In this document: positions 22,510 through 33,110 of the stretch, piece after piece | How positions within the stretch are numbered: position 1 is the stretch's first letter | Layout: each line of letters opens with the position of its first letter | Source: Bidens hawaiensis | Lineage: Eukaryota; Streptophyta; Magnoliopsida; Asterales; Asteraceae | DNA: 64,000 bases | Reading direction: 5' to 3' | Assembly: GCA_021521415.1 (NCBI GenBank) | Contig: JAIQDT010014665.1 | Location: forward strand, 57,501-121,500 | Program-made: the position numbers and the translations under genes | The notes under the pieces: model-generated | What the model was told of the DNA's origin: nothing | Seen by the model: only the letters and a program-made list of their open reading frames with translations | Databases searched by the model: none

Positions 22510-23635
22510 GTATAAATCGTGTAACAATCACACGCAATTTTAAACGACAACATAGTTTATGATATATATTTGTTGTGGCAGAAACATGATATATAGTTGT
22601 TAATAATACCGGTATCAAAATAAATGATTATTAAACATGTTTTCAAACAAAATAGCATTCAATTTACAATGCTTAGAAACATAATTAAAACTTCAAAATA
22701 AAAATTCACACTTTCTTATAAACCACATTTGTAGTTTTATTTGTAACTTTACATTTTTTGTCTAATATAAGCATTTTAACATTGTCTCTACTCTTCACTC
22801 GTGATAAAGCTACATATAGTTGACCATGTGAAAACACCGGTTCTCGCAGGTATATGCCAACTCTTGCTAGTGATTGCCCATGACTTTTGTTAATGTACAT
22901 CGCAAAACAAACTGCAACTTGTACTTTTCTTCACACATGTCCAAGTTAATTACTTGTAATCTAGTACCGTTGCACAAACCATTCTTTTGATCAATATTCC
23001 GTAATAACATTATTGGGACACCAACTTTTAGAACCAATCTACGGTTAGGCATTCTTGACCTTTTTAAACCATTTAGGAAATCTGGTGAGTGTAATGCTGG
23101 ATCGAAACCAGGCCCAACACTATCAGAACTGAGGTATTCAACTTCTTTTCCGAAAAAAACGATAAAAATCTGCCATTAATGTCTTGAACAACTTCATTTA
23201 AAGGTGCAATTATATCCATTTCTTGAAAGTATGTAATAGCATTAAAATTGTCCAATAATGATGGATATACAAAATCCATCAAATCAGAATTCGGATAAGA
23301 TGAATCACCAATCAAAAGATCATCTGGTATATTTATAATGCCTTGGCCGTCATTTTGACCGCTAAGTTTTCCTTCACCAAGTTCTAACAGCCATTCTGCA
23401 AATCTTCTGGTAGCTTCCATATCTGATGATTGTCACTCGACAACTAACCTCATCTTTTTTGTTAACCTAAGAACCTTGCATTTGGACCAAATGTAGGAAG
23501 AACTAAGTGAAGTAACAATGTCACTCCGTGATCCATTTTGTACCACTGGTAGGATTTGTCAAAAATCACTGCCAAAAACAATAACCCCCCCCCCCCCCCC
23601 CAAAAAAAAGATCCTCACAACTGTTACGGTATAGA
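22510..23635 (-). pseudogene. Helitron helicase C-terminal relic (minus copy)
   Basis: Minus-strand fragments cover the end of the PIF1-like Helitron helicase: FAEWLLELGEGKL with IPDDLLI (about 23420-23300), FQEMDIIAPLNEVVQDINGR (about 23225), then after a frame change MPNRRLVLKVGVPIMLLRNI (from 23052) and MYINKSHGQSLARVG ... FSHGQLYVALSRV (22900-22706). Helicase motifs V/VI are present but several frame changes and an 18-C/8-A homopolymer (23587-23612) break it. The terminal hairpin and CTAG are missing; the sequence is cut at 22510 by copy A. Confidence 0.8.
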
Positions 23636-23863
23636 ATCTTTCTTATTTGAGGTGGTAGACCCGCTCACTTTAGATTTCTAATTCATATAAATCTAAATGA
23701 GGATTCTACCTGTTCAATAACAAAAAATCCAGATATTTGCAACTTAATGAAGAAAACTGATCCAATTATCTGGGATGAGGCACCTATGATACATAAACAT
23801 ACTTTTGAAGCCTTGGATATGAGTTTAAAAGATGCTTTAAAATGTGTTAACCATAACAGTTGT

Positions 23864-24040
23864 CAAGATCCATTTGAGGGAAAAGTTATTGTTTTTTGGG
23901 GTGATTTTAGACAAATCCTACCAGCTGTACAAAATGGATCACATGGTGACATTGTCACCACGTGATCCATTTTGTACAGCTGGTAGGATTTGTCTAAAAT
24001 CACTCCCAAAAATAATAACTTTTCCCTCAAATGGATCTTG
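23864..24040. repeat. Near-perfect 177-bp palindrome
   Basis: Arms of 87 bp (23864-23950 and 23954-24040) around a 3-base spacer, with only a few differences visible. The left arm is the sense helicase sequence (FEGKVIVFWGDFRQILPAVQNGS region) and the right arm is its reverse complement. After the right arm the sense sequence resumes with the next part of the helicase gene on the plus strand from about 24041. Confidence 0.9.
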
Positions 24041-24329
24041 TTAATGCTTCACTTAGTTCGTCCGACATTTGGTTCAAATGCAAGGTTCTTAGGTTAACAA
24101 AAAAACATGAGGTTAACTGTCAGGTGTTAGCCATTAGATTTGGAAGAGACAAGTAGATTTGCAGAATGGTTGTTGGAACTTGGTGAAGGAAAACTTGGCG
24201 GTCACAATGATGGTAACTCCATTATAGATATACCAGATGATCTTTTGATTGGTGATTCATCTTATCCTATTTATGATCTGATTGATTTGTATATCCAGGA
24301 TTATTAGAAAATTTTAACGATATTTCATA

Positions 24330-25131
24330 GGGTGCTGCTAAACGTACCCTCTCTCATCCATTTTTACTAAACATACCCTCTCCCTCAAGTTTTACATTAA
24401 TACAATATAGACCTTTTTGTTGTATCTTTTGTCATTTTGTTATTTTTTATTATCATTATTATTTTTTATAAAAGCAAAATTTTTTTCTATTTTATTTAAC
24501 AATCTTTTTCTATTTATCTTTTTATTGTTATTAAAAGATTTTAATAAAAATATTTTTTTTCTTACATAGAAAAATGTTTTTTTTTTCTTATCTAAAAACG
24601 TCGTTTTTCTTGTTTTTAAAAAAATGTTTTTTTTCTATACTTGTTTTAATCTTATTGGAGAGTGTTTTTTTTAAATTAAGAGATAATTTACATTCTTTTA
24701 TAAAAAATCATATTATATTTTATAAATAAAAAGGTTAAATAACATACAACTTGATTAAAAAAATCAACTCTTCCTTCAGGTAACATTAATCTTATGTATC
24801 CAAACCTAACAAAAAAATCAAATTGTTTTGAATACATTTTATAAAAAAATAAAAAACTAGCTATAGAAAAATACAAAACTTTTTAATACATGTAAAAAAA
24901 TAAACAAACGTTTAATAAAATCTTAAAGAAATAAATAATAAAACAATAAAAAATATAAAAAACTGTAAAACAAAATAAAAACTTGATAGTTTTTTATTTG
25001 ATATTTTGAAAGAATTATAAAATAAAACAAAAGGGACTAACATGTCAATTACAAATGTTAAGGGAGAATGAAAGTTTAGGGGGGGGGGGGGTATGGATGG
25101 CAAGGGAGGAGGGTACGTTTAGCATGACCCT
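24330..25131. mobile_element. Fold-back-like AT-rich element in the helicase relic
   Basis: An 802-bp insert with ends AGGGTGCTGCTAAACGTACCCTC and, complemented at the right, AGGGTCATGCTAAACGTACCCTC, flanked by a 7-bp direct repeat ATTTCAT (24323-24329 and 25132-25138). The left half is T-rich and the right half A-rich. The helicase sequence is continuous across the insertion when compared with the minus copy, confirming it as an insert. The superfamily is unknown to me. Confidence 0.75.
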
Positions 25132-26030
25132 ATTTCATATTTTTAAGAAATGGTCATACTTCCACCATTAAATGAGGTTGTCCAAAACATTAATGACAGA
25201 TTTTTGACTTTATTTTCAGGAGAAGAAGTTGAATATCTCAGTTCTAATAGTATAGATAAGTCTGATAGTGTTGGGCCTGGTTTCGATCCAGCATTACACT
25301 CACCAGACTTTTTAAATTATTTAAAGATGTCTGGTATGCCTAATCATATATTGGTTCTAAAAGTTGGTGTGCCAATAATGTTACTAAGGAATATTGAGCA
25401 GAAGAATGGTTCATGCAATGGAACTCGATTACAAGTAATTAAATTGGGGAGACGTTTTATCGAAGTAAAGGTTATTTCAAGTACTAACATTGGTTATCAC
25501 ACTTATATAACTCGTAGTGGTCTAACTTATTCAGATAAGAAATTGCCATTCAAATTGAAACGAAGACAGTTTCCAGTTGCGGTTTGTTTTGCAATGACAA
25601 TTAACAAAAGTCAAGGCCAATCATTAGTAAGAGTTGGCATATATATGGTAGAACAGTGTTTACACATGGTCAATTATATGTAGCTTTATCCCGAGTGAAG
25701 AGTAGAGACGGTGTTAAAATGTTATATTAGATAAGGACTGTAAAGTTACAATAAAACTACTAATGTGGTTTATAAGGAACTATTTAGTAATTTATGAGAT
25801 TTTCATTTTGAAGTTTTTATTATTTATCTAATAATTGTAAAACGGATGTTATTTTAGTTGAAACTTATGTTTAATAATTTTTATTTTGATACCGGTATTA
25901 ATAACAACTATATATCATGTTGTCGTCTCCCCAAGTATATATGACATTATGTTTTCCAATTTGATATTACATGTGATTGTTACATGATTTATATATTTTC
26001 ACGTGTGTTATACACGTGTCAATAACTTAG

Positions 26031-26219
26031 TTTTATATAAAATAAATGAGTGCTTTCAATCTTTCATAAAATATTAAAACTCTTACTGGATGATAACTTT
26101 TTGTATGCTTAGTATTAAAAAAAACAAATTCTTAACACTAAAAAAATACGTTTAGTGAGATTATTATTATTTTTTTCACATTAACTTAACTTTATTTAAA
26201 ACTTTACAATCCTAATAAA
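26031..26219 (+). repeat. Duplicated segment copy B, left part
   Basis: Matches 22056-22240 of copy A. It ends with the 8-bp target site CTAATAAA (26212-26219) of the hAT element. Confidence 0.85.
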
Positions 26220-26222
26220 TAG

Positions 26223-26458
26223 GAATGGCAACGGGGCGGGTTTGGGGCGGGTTTGGCTTAACCCGAACCCGAACCCGAAACCAAAAACCATCCCCGTACC
26301 CGCCCCATTACCCGTCGGGTTTAATTCGGGGATTCCCCGTTTGGTTTTTTGTACCCCCCCGACCCGCCCCGTCCCCGAACCCGAAAACCCGAAACCGACC
26401 CGACCCGTCCCCGAACCCGAACCCGAAAACCCGAACCCGAAAACCCGAAACTGAACAT
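26223..26458. repeat. Left subterminal repeat tract of the hAT element
   Basis: Dense GGGGCGGG, CCCGAACCCGAA and AACCCGAAA motifs. The ORFs in all frames here (Pro/Arg/Asn-rich) are products of the repeat, not genes. Confidence 0.8.
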
Positions 26459-26596
26459 TTATCGAAATAAACTTCTGCATCACACACATAAAAGCTGAAA
26501 CAATGTGTTACAAAGGAAATAAAACCAAGTCTACATGGCCGAAAAATCATGCCAAATACACAAACTACAAAATTGCGACCAAATCTAAATACCAAA

Positions 26597-29109
26597 TCAA
26601 ACCAAATCATCCAAAGTCGTCGTGCCACTTTCTTTAGTACCTACCTACATTAAGAATATTTATCAATAAATCAACCAAGTTAAAAGAATAAAAGCTATGT
26701 TACAAAAATAGTAAATTTTATAAATATTATTACCTCTTCCACATCCATTTCATATTCAATGGTGCGGCAGTATGCCTCGGTCTCTTCCGAACAAGTTTCT
26801 ATATTTAATAGTAATAACATAAACATATATTCATGATTATGAAGATAAATAACATGAGTAATAATGTAATATTCAATATAGCGTTACCTCGAATCTCATT
26901 CAACAACCAACTTTGAGCACACATTAAAGCCTCCAAAGTTTTTGGGTGAAGTCGACTTCGGTGAGGACTTATTAATCTTCCACTTGTACTGAACGCAGAT
27001 TCAGAGGCAACGGTGGAAACTGGAATTGCCAATACATCTTTTGCCATCCTTTGAAGTGTCGGATACTTACCTCCATTTGTCTTCCACCAAAGCAACAAAT
27101 CCAGTTCTACTTCATCAGGCAAAAGATTTTCTTTCAAGTAGTTATCTAACTCTGCCATATCATTCAAGTCATCATTCACCTTAGCTTTGGATTTAATGTC
27201 AGATAGGAATTTTTGGAATCCACCAGAAGAACACTCTGACAACCCCGAACTGAATAAAGATGAACTAGAACCACCACCTATAAATTAATGTGAATCAAGA
27301 TAAATCAAATATTAGCAATTTATATTTATACTCATTAAATATTAATATGATTATACCTTCATAGTAGTTTTTACCACGTGAGTTGGTAGATTCATATTCT
27401 TTAAAAAAAGCTCGGACAAAATCCTCAAGAGATTTAAACTCTTCCTTTGCCATTTCTTCACCGTATAAGGCAGGCATAAGCAACTCTACGTATTTTAGCT
27501 TGTAACGTGGATCTAAAACCGCAGCCATCCCCATAATCCCATGAATTACAGACCAATATTTATCAAACTTGCTACTCATTTTATACGCCATTAGACTAAT
27601 GTCAACAATAGAAGACTTAGTCCACTCCCGCATAGAAAAACGAATCTCACATATCAAAGGGAAAAAGACATTAGCAGTAGGATACTTGTTACCAGAAAAC
27701 AAAAGAGTTACCCGATAGAATAGTTGTAGCTTGTTACATATCTCAGTTGCTAAGTCCCAATCAAGGTCCGTAGGCAAACTAGTATACCTGGGCTCTCTTT
27801 GCTTTAATCGCGTGAAAACATGTCTATAAGGTATAGCAACACTAAGCATCAAATAAGTAGAGTTCCAGCGAGTCTTGCAATCAACGATCAGTTTCTTTGT
27901 GTATTCCATTTCAAGTTGATTGGCTGCTTCCTCAAATTTTTGCTCTCTTTTTCCTGATGCAGACCAAAATAAAACACTATCTCTAATTCTTTCAATCCCA
28001 TCCTCAATAACAGACAAACCATCTTGAACAATCAAATTGAGAATGTGCGCGCAACAACGCATATGAAACAACTCTCCTTTCCTCATGAGTGATCTCAATG
28101 GAAGCTTCTGTAGTAACTTGTTGATAATTGCATCATTTGTGGTACAATTATCAACGGTAAGAGTAGACACTTTTCTATCAATATTCCAATCACATAGACA
28201 ATCATATAGCGTATCTGCAAGAACATCAGCTGTATGTGGTGCAGGCACATAAATAAACCTATATAAAATTTATGCATCAATATAAGTGTAAAATACATTT
28301 AAAGTTTTAAACTAACTTTATATTAGACTTGTACAGCTTTACCTCATGATTCGGCTTTGCAAGTTCCAAGAGTCATCTATAAAGTGTGCAGTGACGGCCA
28401 TAAACCCTTTTCTTTGATGGTTAGCTGTCCACATATCAGTAGTTATTGCCACTCTACTTGTGATCCTCCCTAATAGTTTCTTAGTTTTCACCCTTTCATA
28501 TTCATAAATTTTTAAAATGTCGCTCTTGATGGTATTTCGACTCGGAACCTTAAACAAAGGTTGAAGACCTTGAACAAACTTTCTAAAACCATGATGGTCC
28601 ACCGTTGTAAGAGGATACTCGTGCACAATAATCATCTCCGCGAGATCTCTCCTTGAGTTGTCTGGATTAAACGTGTAGTTGGAGAGATATGATGAACTAC
28701 CATCAACTTTCTTTTGCTCCATAATCAAGATGCTTTGTCGTATATCTTTAACAGTTCGTCTTGGACAACGTTCAAAATGATCTCGTAAATGCGATGTGCC
28801 GTTTTTGCTTGAACCTCCTAGCTTTTTCTTACAATAGTTACATTCCGCCTTATCTTCACCGTTCACTTTCATTAATTTAAAATGGTTCCACACGGCAGAT
28901 CTTTTCCTTTTACCACCGACATTTTGACCATCTTCAAAAGTATCATCAAGGTTAGACTCATCGTGGGTAGTAAAGTTAGTTGGTGGTGGTTCATTAGAAT
29001 CATGTACCCCTTCACTGCTTCCTTGAGGAGTAGAATAAGTAGGAGTGTTTGAAGCAACGGGAGTAGGAGTACAAGTGTCTGAAGCAAATTTATCACCTTG
29101 TGATGCCAT
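26597..29109 (-). CDS. hAT transposase, BED zinc finger to hATC dimerisation domain, five exons
   Basis: Exons read on the minus strand: 29109-28343, 28258-27357, 27277-26888, 26798-26734 and 26644-26597, all with GT donors and AG acceptors and consistent phases, giving 723 residues. The BED finger holds AVWNHFKLM and CNYCKKKLGGSS...H. The middle shows ITTDMWTA, MRCCAHILNLIVQDGL and CKTRWNSTYLML. The C-terminus has the hATC block (ELDLLLWWK, YPTLQRMAKDVLAIP, SESAFSTSGRL). No stop or frameshift is needed, so the protein may be active. The last two short exons are the least certain; exon 4 could instead read through to a stop at 26695. The function is excision and integration of its own element. 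Confidence 0.85.
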
Positions 29110-30009
29110 ATAGTTGTAGATGCAACTGAAATAGAATGGCACATAAAAGTCAGTTTTAATGCATGTACAAAACCGAATGCAAAATAATACAACTGACAAT
29201 TTCATGCTAAATAAACTAACTGATAAACTAACTGACAATTTCATGCTAAATGTAAAGTAGTAATCTGTTTGGATCAAAATGTTATTTTGGGTTAGCCTAA
29301 TCTTGAACCACCCATTTGATTGTATTCTAGTTGTTAATGCATGTATTGCTTTATCAGATGGTGGAGGTGATAAGACTGGGTATGTTGTAAGCTTGGCAAA
29401 ACGTGTGGGTTTGGTCGGACTCACAGGTCAAAACAGTTCAGGTCGAATCAAGCTGTTTCAGAAAATGGTTACATTTATTTGGGTCAAAACGGATGTTTCT
29501 AAATTGAACTCGGATTGAACCGTAGTGTGAGGCGGGCTGCAACAACCGTAGTGTTAATTCATTTAAATTAATTTTAAGTCACAGATGTTATAATGATTCG
29601 AATAAACCTACTTTGATCCATTGTCTAATTTAAGCCGCCCTGATTTCGTTTTATTTTCCGTTTTATGTGTTTGGATCAAAACAGATTACTACTTTACATT
29701 TATTGCCTTAAAATATAAAGTAATAAAAACTCTAACTTCTGATCCAAACACATAAAAAGGTTTATATCTTCTGATCCATTGTCCAAACACATAAAAAACT
29801 CTAAAATAAAAGGTTTCTTCATAACACCACCAAAGGGTTTATATCAATTTCATGTACCACAAATTCATGCTAAATATAGGAATGAATTTAGTATAGGAAT
29901 GAATCCTTAACACATGTACAAAACCGAATGCAAAATAATACAACTGACAATTAGGGATCTTACATTACAGGTGGTAGCCTGGTAGAGTGGTAGGATGAGA
30001 ACGAGGAGG

Positions 30010-30215
30010 AGGAGGGTGGTCCGGTGGTGCAGACGGGGCGATTGATGGTGGATTGGTGGTGGATTGGTGGTGGATTGGTGGTGCTGCGGACTGCCGATTG
30101 GTGGTGCAGATTGATGGTGCTGCGGATTGGCCGATTGGTGGTGCACTGCGGACTGCAGATTGATGGTGGATTGGTGGTGGATTGGTGGTGCACGGTGGAT
30201 TGGTGGTTATTAGGA
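30010..30215. repeat. GGTGGATTGGT minisatellite
   Basis: Imperfect tandem copies of an 11- to 12-base unit (ATTGGTGGTGG) in the 5' untranslated part of the hAT element, near its right end. Frames through it on either strand are low complexity and not genes. Confidence 0.75.
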
Positions 30216-30304
30216 CTGAGACAGAGACGGCGATGATTTGAGATTGTTAGGTTAGGTTTAGGTTTTTAATATATGTATATATATATTATTTTTATTTATA
30301 TTTA

Positions 30305-30480
30305 TATATATTATATCGGGGCGGGTCGGGGCGGGGGTACCCAAACCCGAACCCGAACCCGAACCCGAAACAATCCCCGAAACAATCTCCGAAACCCGAC
30401 CCGAAACCGAAAAAACAAAACCCGACCCGACCCGAAATAAGCCGGTTTTCGGGTTTCCCCGTCGGATTCGGGGATTTTTG
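30305..30480. repeat. Right subterminal repeat tract of the hAT element
   Basis: GGGGCGGG and CCCGAACCCGAA motifs mirror the left tract, supporting a common transposase-binding role. Confidence 0.8.
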
Positions 30481-30497
30481 CCATCCCTACTAATAAA

Positions 30498-30758
30498 CCA
30501 CGTGTGGGCATATCATAAAATCAATCAAATGTTGATGGGCACTAACAAAAGGTAACAAAGTGCTCAAATATAAAAATAGATATCAGACTAAACGTAGTGG
30601 GCGATAAACTGCAAGAGTTTTGGACGATAAGTGGCTACAACACCCCCTATTCGAGCGATAAGTGATTGGGGTGGGGGTTATAGATTTGTCGCCGATTGTT
30701 TGGGTTGAATTAATAATAAAAAATTAAAAAAGAAGCGACAACAACGCTACATCCATTT
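30498..30758 (+). repeat. Duplicated segment copy B, right part
   Basis: Continues copy A from about 22246 to 22509 after the hAT element. It stops about 20 bases before the 3' end of the LEA_2 exon. Confidence 0.85.
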
Positions 30759-30778
30759 TTTAATCCTCCACAATACAT

Positions 30779-31381
30779 TTAATTAGAAACACTAACCTGC
30801 ACAGCCGGTGAAGTGAACCCAAAGATCCGAATCTTAGCCCGTATATCCCCTATTATCCTGAGCTCAACCCGATCATTAACCGAAGCATCCCTCAATAACT
30901 CACCAGCATCCGCTTGTAACACGTTAACCCGATCCACGGTCACCGTGGTCTGCACCAGCCTCACACTATGTGCCGGCTGGTAAAACCCGGGAACCACACC
31001 ACGTCCCAACGGAATCCCACGGTACATGATATCAAACGTGGAATCCTCGTACTTGATTCCTACTTTGTTGTCGTTTCTAGCAGTGAATATCATGCGTATG
31101 ACTAAGGATAAAGAGGCGGCGGACAAGGTTGGAGACGGGGGTACGAGGTTGATGTACTGGATGCCGACTTGTTGGAGAGTGAAGTCTGGTTTTTTGGGTT
31201 TGACGGCGAGGAAGATAACGAGAGTGACAGCGAGGGTGAGGAGTACGAGGAAGGCGAGTACGAGGAAGAGGCAGCAGCAGCCGCCTTTTATGGAGGCGGC
31301 GGCTGAGGATGACGTGGAGGAGTATGGGTAGTATTGTGGGTTGTGGGTGTGGGTTCTGGTTGTAATAACATCGGAGGTCAT
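30779..31381 (-). CDS. NHL/LEA_2 (NDR1/HIN1-like) membrane protein, possibly lacking last exon
   Basis: A 200-aa frame. Residues 1-33 are a Tyr/Ser/Thr-rich cytosolic head, 36-60 a single membrane helix (CCCLFLVLAFLVLLTLAVTL), then a LEA_2 domain with KPKKPDF, LSLVIRMIFTARNDNKVGIKY, PLGRGVVPGFYQPAHSV and DRVELRIIGDIRAKIRIFG. Such proteins sit in the plasma membrane and are often linked to defence or stress. The frame ends SPAVQVSVSN-stop, where relatives, as I remember them, continue from VQVSVDC to a conserved end. The DNA at that point, GTGCAG then GTTAGTG, looks like a splice donor, so the last exon should lie downstream, but copy B and the hAT element start within about 20 bases and no candidate exon was found. 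The annotated stop may be intronic. Confidence 0.8.
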   Translation of the reverse strand: MTSDVITTRTHTHNPQYYPYSSTSSSAAASIKGGCCCLFLVLAFLVLLTLAVTLVIFLAVKPKKPDFTLQQVGIQYINLVPPSPTLSAASLSLVIRMIFTARNDNKVGIKYEDSTFDIMYRGIPLGRGVVPGFYQPAHSVRLVQTTVTVDRVNVLQADAGELLRDASVNDRVELRIIGDIRAKIRIFGFTSPAVQVSVSN

Positions 31382-32441
31382 AGTTTGTGGTGGTGGATAA
31401 GGTGAGAGGTGGAGTGGACTGTCTTGTCGGAGTTACAACATGTGGATTTTTAAAGTTCTAATAATATGTTGATCTTTTAGAACCGCAACTTTCTTCTACT
31501 TTAGGTTATCTGACTTTTTAATTTGGTGGTCAAACTATCTTGTTTTAACCAAGCTCAAATTGCCTTCAGAGTTTAACTTTGACGTTACTTCGGGAAGCCA
31601 TATCGTCGGCTGTCATTTAACAGTAGAGAAAAACTCTCTGGCGTAACACACGGTGAGACCAAAACCTGGGTGGACTCAGAATTCAAACTGACAATCTTGC
31701 AAGGCTTGATTCTTCAAAAAATATATATAAATAATAGATATCAAAATATCAATTTATTAAAACCATTTTTAATATATCACACATTTTCTCTACAACACAT
31801 AAAATAAACCATTTGCATGGAACAACATGATTTTGCTTTCGGGTTGAGTAGAAGGAGAGGGTAAGAGCAAGAAACAATTAAGAAAATTAAAGTTGCATGG
31901 GAAAGACTTGGGAATGGGTGCTCAACTTTTGTGTAAGAAAGTTGCGAAAAGATAGTAACGTCTACCAAGTATAGGGTTGTCTAGTTTACGGTAATATTAT
32001 TTTCCATGAGAATAGGAGATTACATTATGTGGAATTCACAATATAAAGGGATTTGTCTAACAAACTATCCCCATAATATGGAAAGGAAATAACTCTAAAT
32101 AATAAAATTATATGGCAAATATCATTCTAAAGAAAAACCTAATATCAAGCCTCTACTTGAATATGGGTATAAGATCTTCAATTTAGATTAAAGTTAGAAA
32201 AAAAAACATATTAAATGATAGAAATGAACATTAAGTTATTTAAAAAGACAAAGATATTTGTGGTTACATGTTTTGCTTTATAGCAATAAAATTTGAAAAA
32301 TGCCTCGAATTCTCGTATCGTTTTAAGCCTTTAAATGGGTTGGGCCAGCCCCGACCAAGTGTTTTCTAGGCATGCGAACATTTATTTATTTATTTATTTA
32401 TATATACATTTAGCAACTTTCTTAGGCTTTAATAGTTGTAC
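31382..32441. other. Promoter side of the LEA_2 gene and intergenic DNA
   Basis: No other gene is recognised. Sequence just 5' of the ATG is presumably leader and promoter. A TTATT repeat lies at 32382-32400. Confidence 0.4.
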
Positions 32442-33110
32442 CTGTAAGGCCAAAAATGTGACTTACGATATCATAATGCGAAAGTCGTTAAATATATTAC
32501 GGTCAAGTTAATATTTTAGGTGTGTGAAAAATCAAAATACGTGACGAGAGCTTTGGTGCACGAGTTTAACTTCAACGGGAGATCTTCTAGTCTATTTGTA
32601 TTATTTAGCTATAAATAGGGCAATTGCTGTCATATTTATGTGTGTGCTTTGATAGTGTAAATCACTCACCCAAGGGGAGCTCACCTTGGGTAGGGTCGTT
32701 TCGTTTATCATATATAAATCTTTTATCCGGTAACGAGATTGTTTCTTATTATATAATCTGCTTATTATTTATTCGATCGTTTAATTTACCGCAACCGTCT
32801 CGAACGCTTATCAAGATCAAAATTCGTTCGTTGTCAGATCCGGTTTCGAGGCCTACACTTGGTATCAGAGTGGGTTTGAATCAACTGATTCAACTTTGTT
32901 GCTGATATTCGGGTCTTTTTCCGTGATTACCCAAACCGAGACGTTAATTTTCTTGAAGACCCGTTGAAGTTTTGAAAACAAAACCTGAAGATCTTGAAAA
33001 TAAAGTTGAAAATAATCGTGTTAGAAGTTGTCTTTGTAGATCCGGTCTTTCGGGACCGTTTCCACCATGTGCCGAAATTCCGGCAAGCCTACGTTTGAGT
33101 ACGTAATACA
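32442..33110 (+). mobile_element. LTR-retrotransposon 5' end: LTR, PBS and leader
   Basis: A candidate LTR (about 32442 to 32857) contains a TATA box (GCTATAAATAGGG, about 32609-32621) and ends CCTACA. It is followed at once by TTGGTATCAGAGTGGG (32858-32873), complementary to the 3' end of initiator tRNA-Met, the usual plant primer-binding site. A leader of about 230 bp follows, then similarity is lost. No gag or pol lies downstream, so only the 5' end survives. The LTR start is tentative. Confidence 0.7.

Larger units (their letters stand above)
23700..26030 (+). pseudogene. Helitron helicase relic (plus copy) with 3' end
   Basis: Plus-strand fragments in order: IIWDEAPMIHKHTFEALD and VIVFWGDFRQILPAVQNGS (Walker B and motif III region of PIF1-like helicases, 23747-23965); the ICRMVVGTWxRKT-region equivalent of the ELGEGKLGG block at about 24170-24300; after an inserted element, PPLNEVVQNINDR and NHILVLKVGVPIMLLRNIEQ (25150-25683); then GQLYVALSRVKSRDGV across a frame change. 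It ends with a hairpin CACGTGT...ACACGTG (about 25991-26019) and ACTTAG followed by T at 26030, a slightly altered Helitron terminus. The Rep domain is absent, and a palindrome and an 802-bp element disrupt it. Confidence 0.8.
26220..30489 (-). mobile_element. Complete hAT transposon, 4,270 bp, with 8-bp TSD
   Basis: Left end TAGGAATGGCAA and, complemented, right end TAGGGATGGCAA are 12-bp TIRs with one difference. The perfect 8-bp TSD is CTAATAAA (26212-26219 and 30490-30497). GC-rich CCCGAACCCGAA tracts lie just inside both ends as subterminal repeats. The transposase gene between them appears intact on the minus strand. Copy A (22056-22509) lacks the element, providing an empty site. All parts of an autonomous element are present. 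Confidence 0.95.

Noticed and set aside
26196..26628. Four overlapping Pro/Asn/Gly/Phe-rich ORFs on both strands
   Set aside because: They result from CCCGAACCCGAA subterminal repeats of the hAT element being open in several frames.
29907..30236. Repetitive His/Gln/Ser or Trp/Gly-rich ORFs
   Set aside because: Translation of the GGTGGATTGGT minisatellite in the 5' untranslated part of the hAT element.
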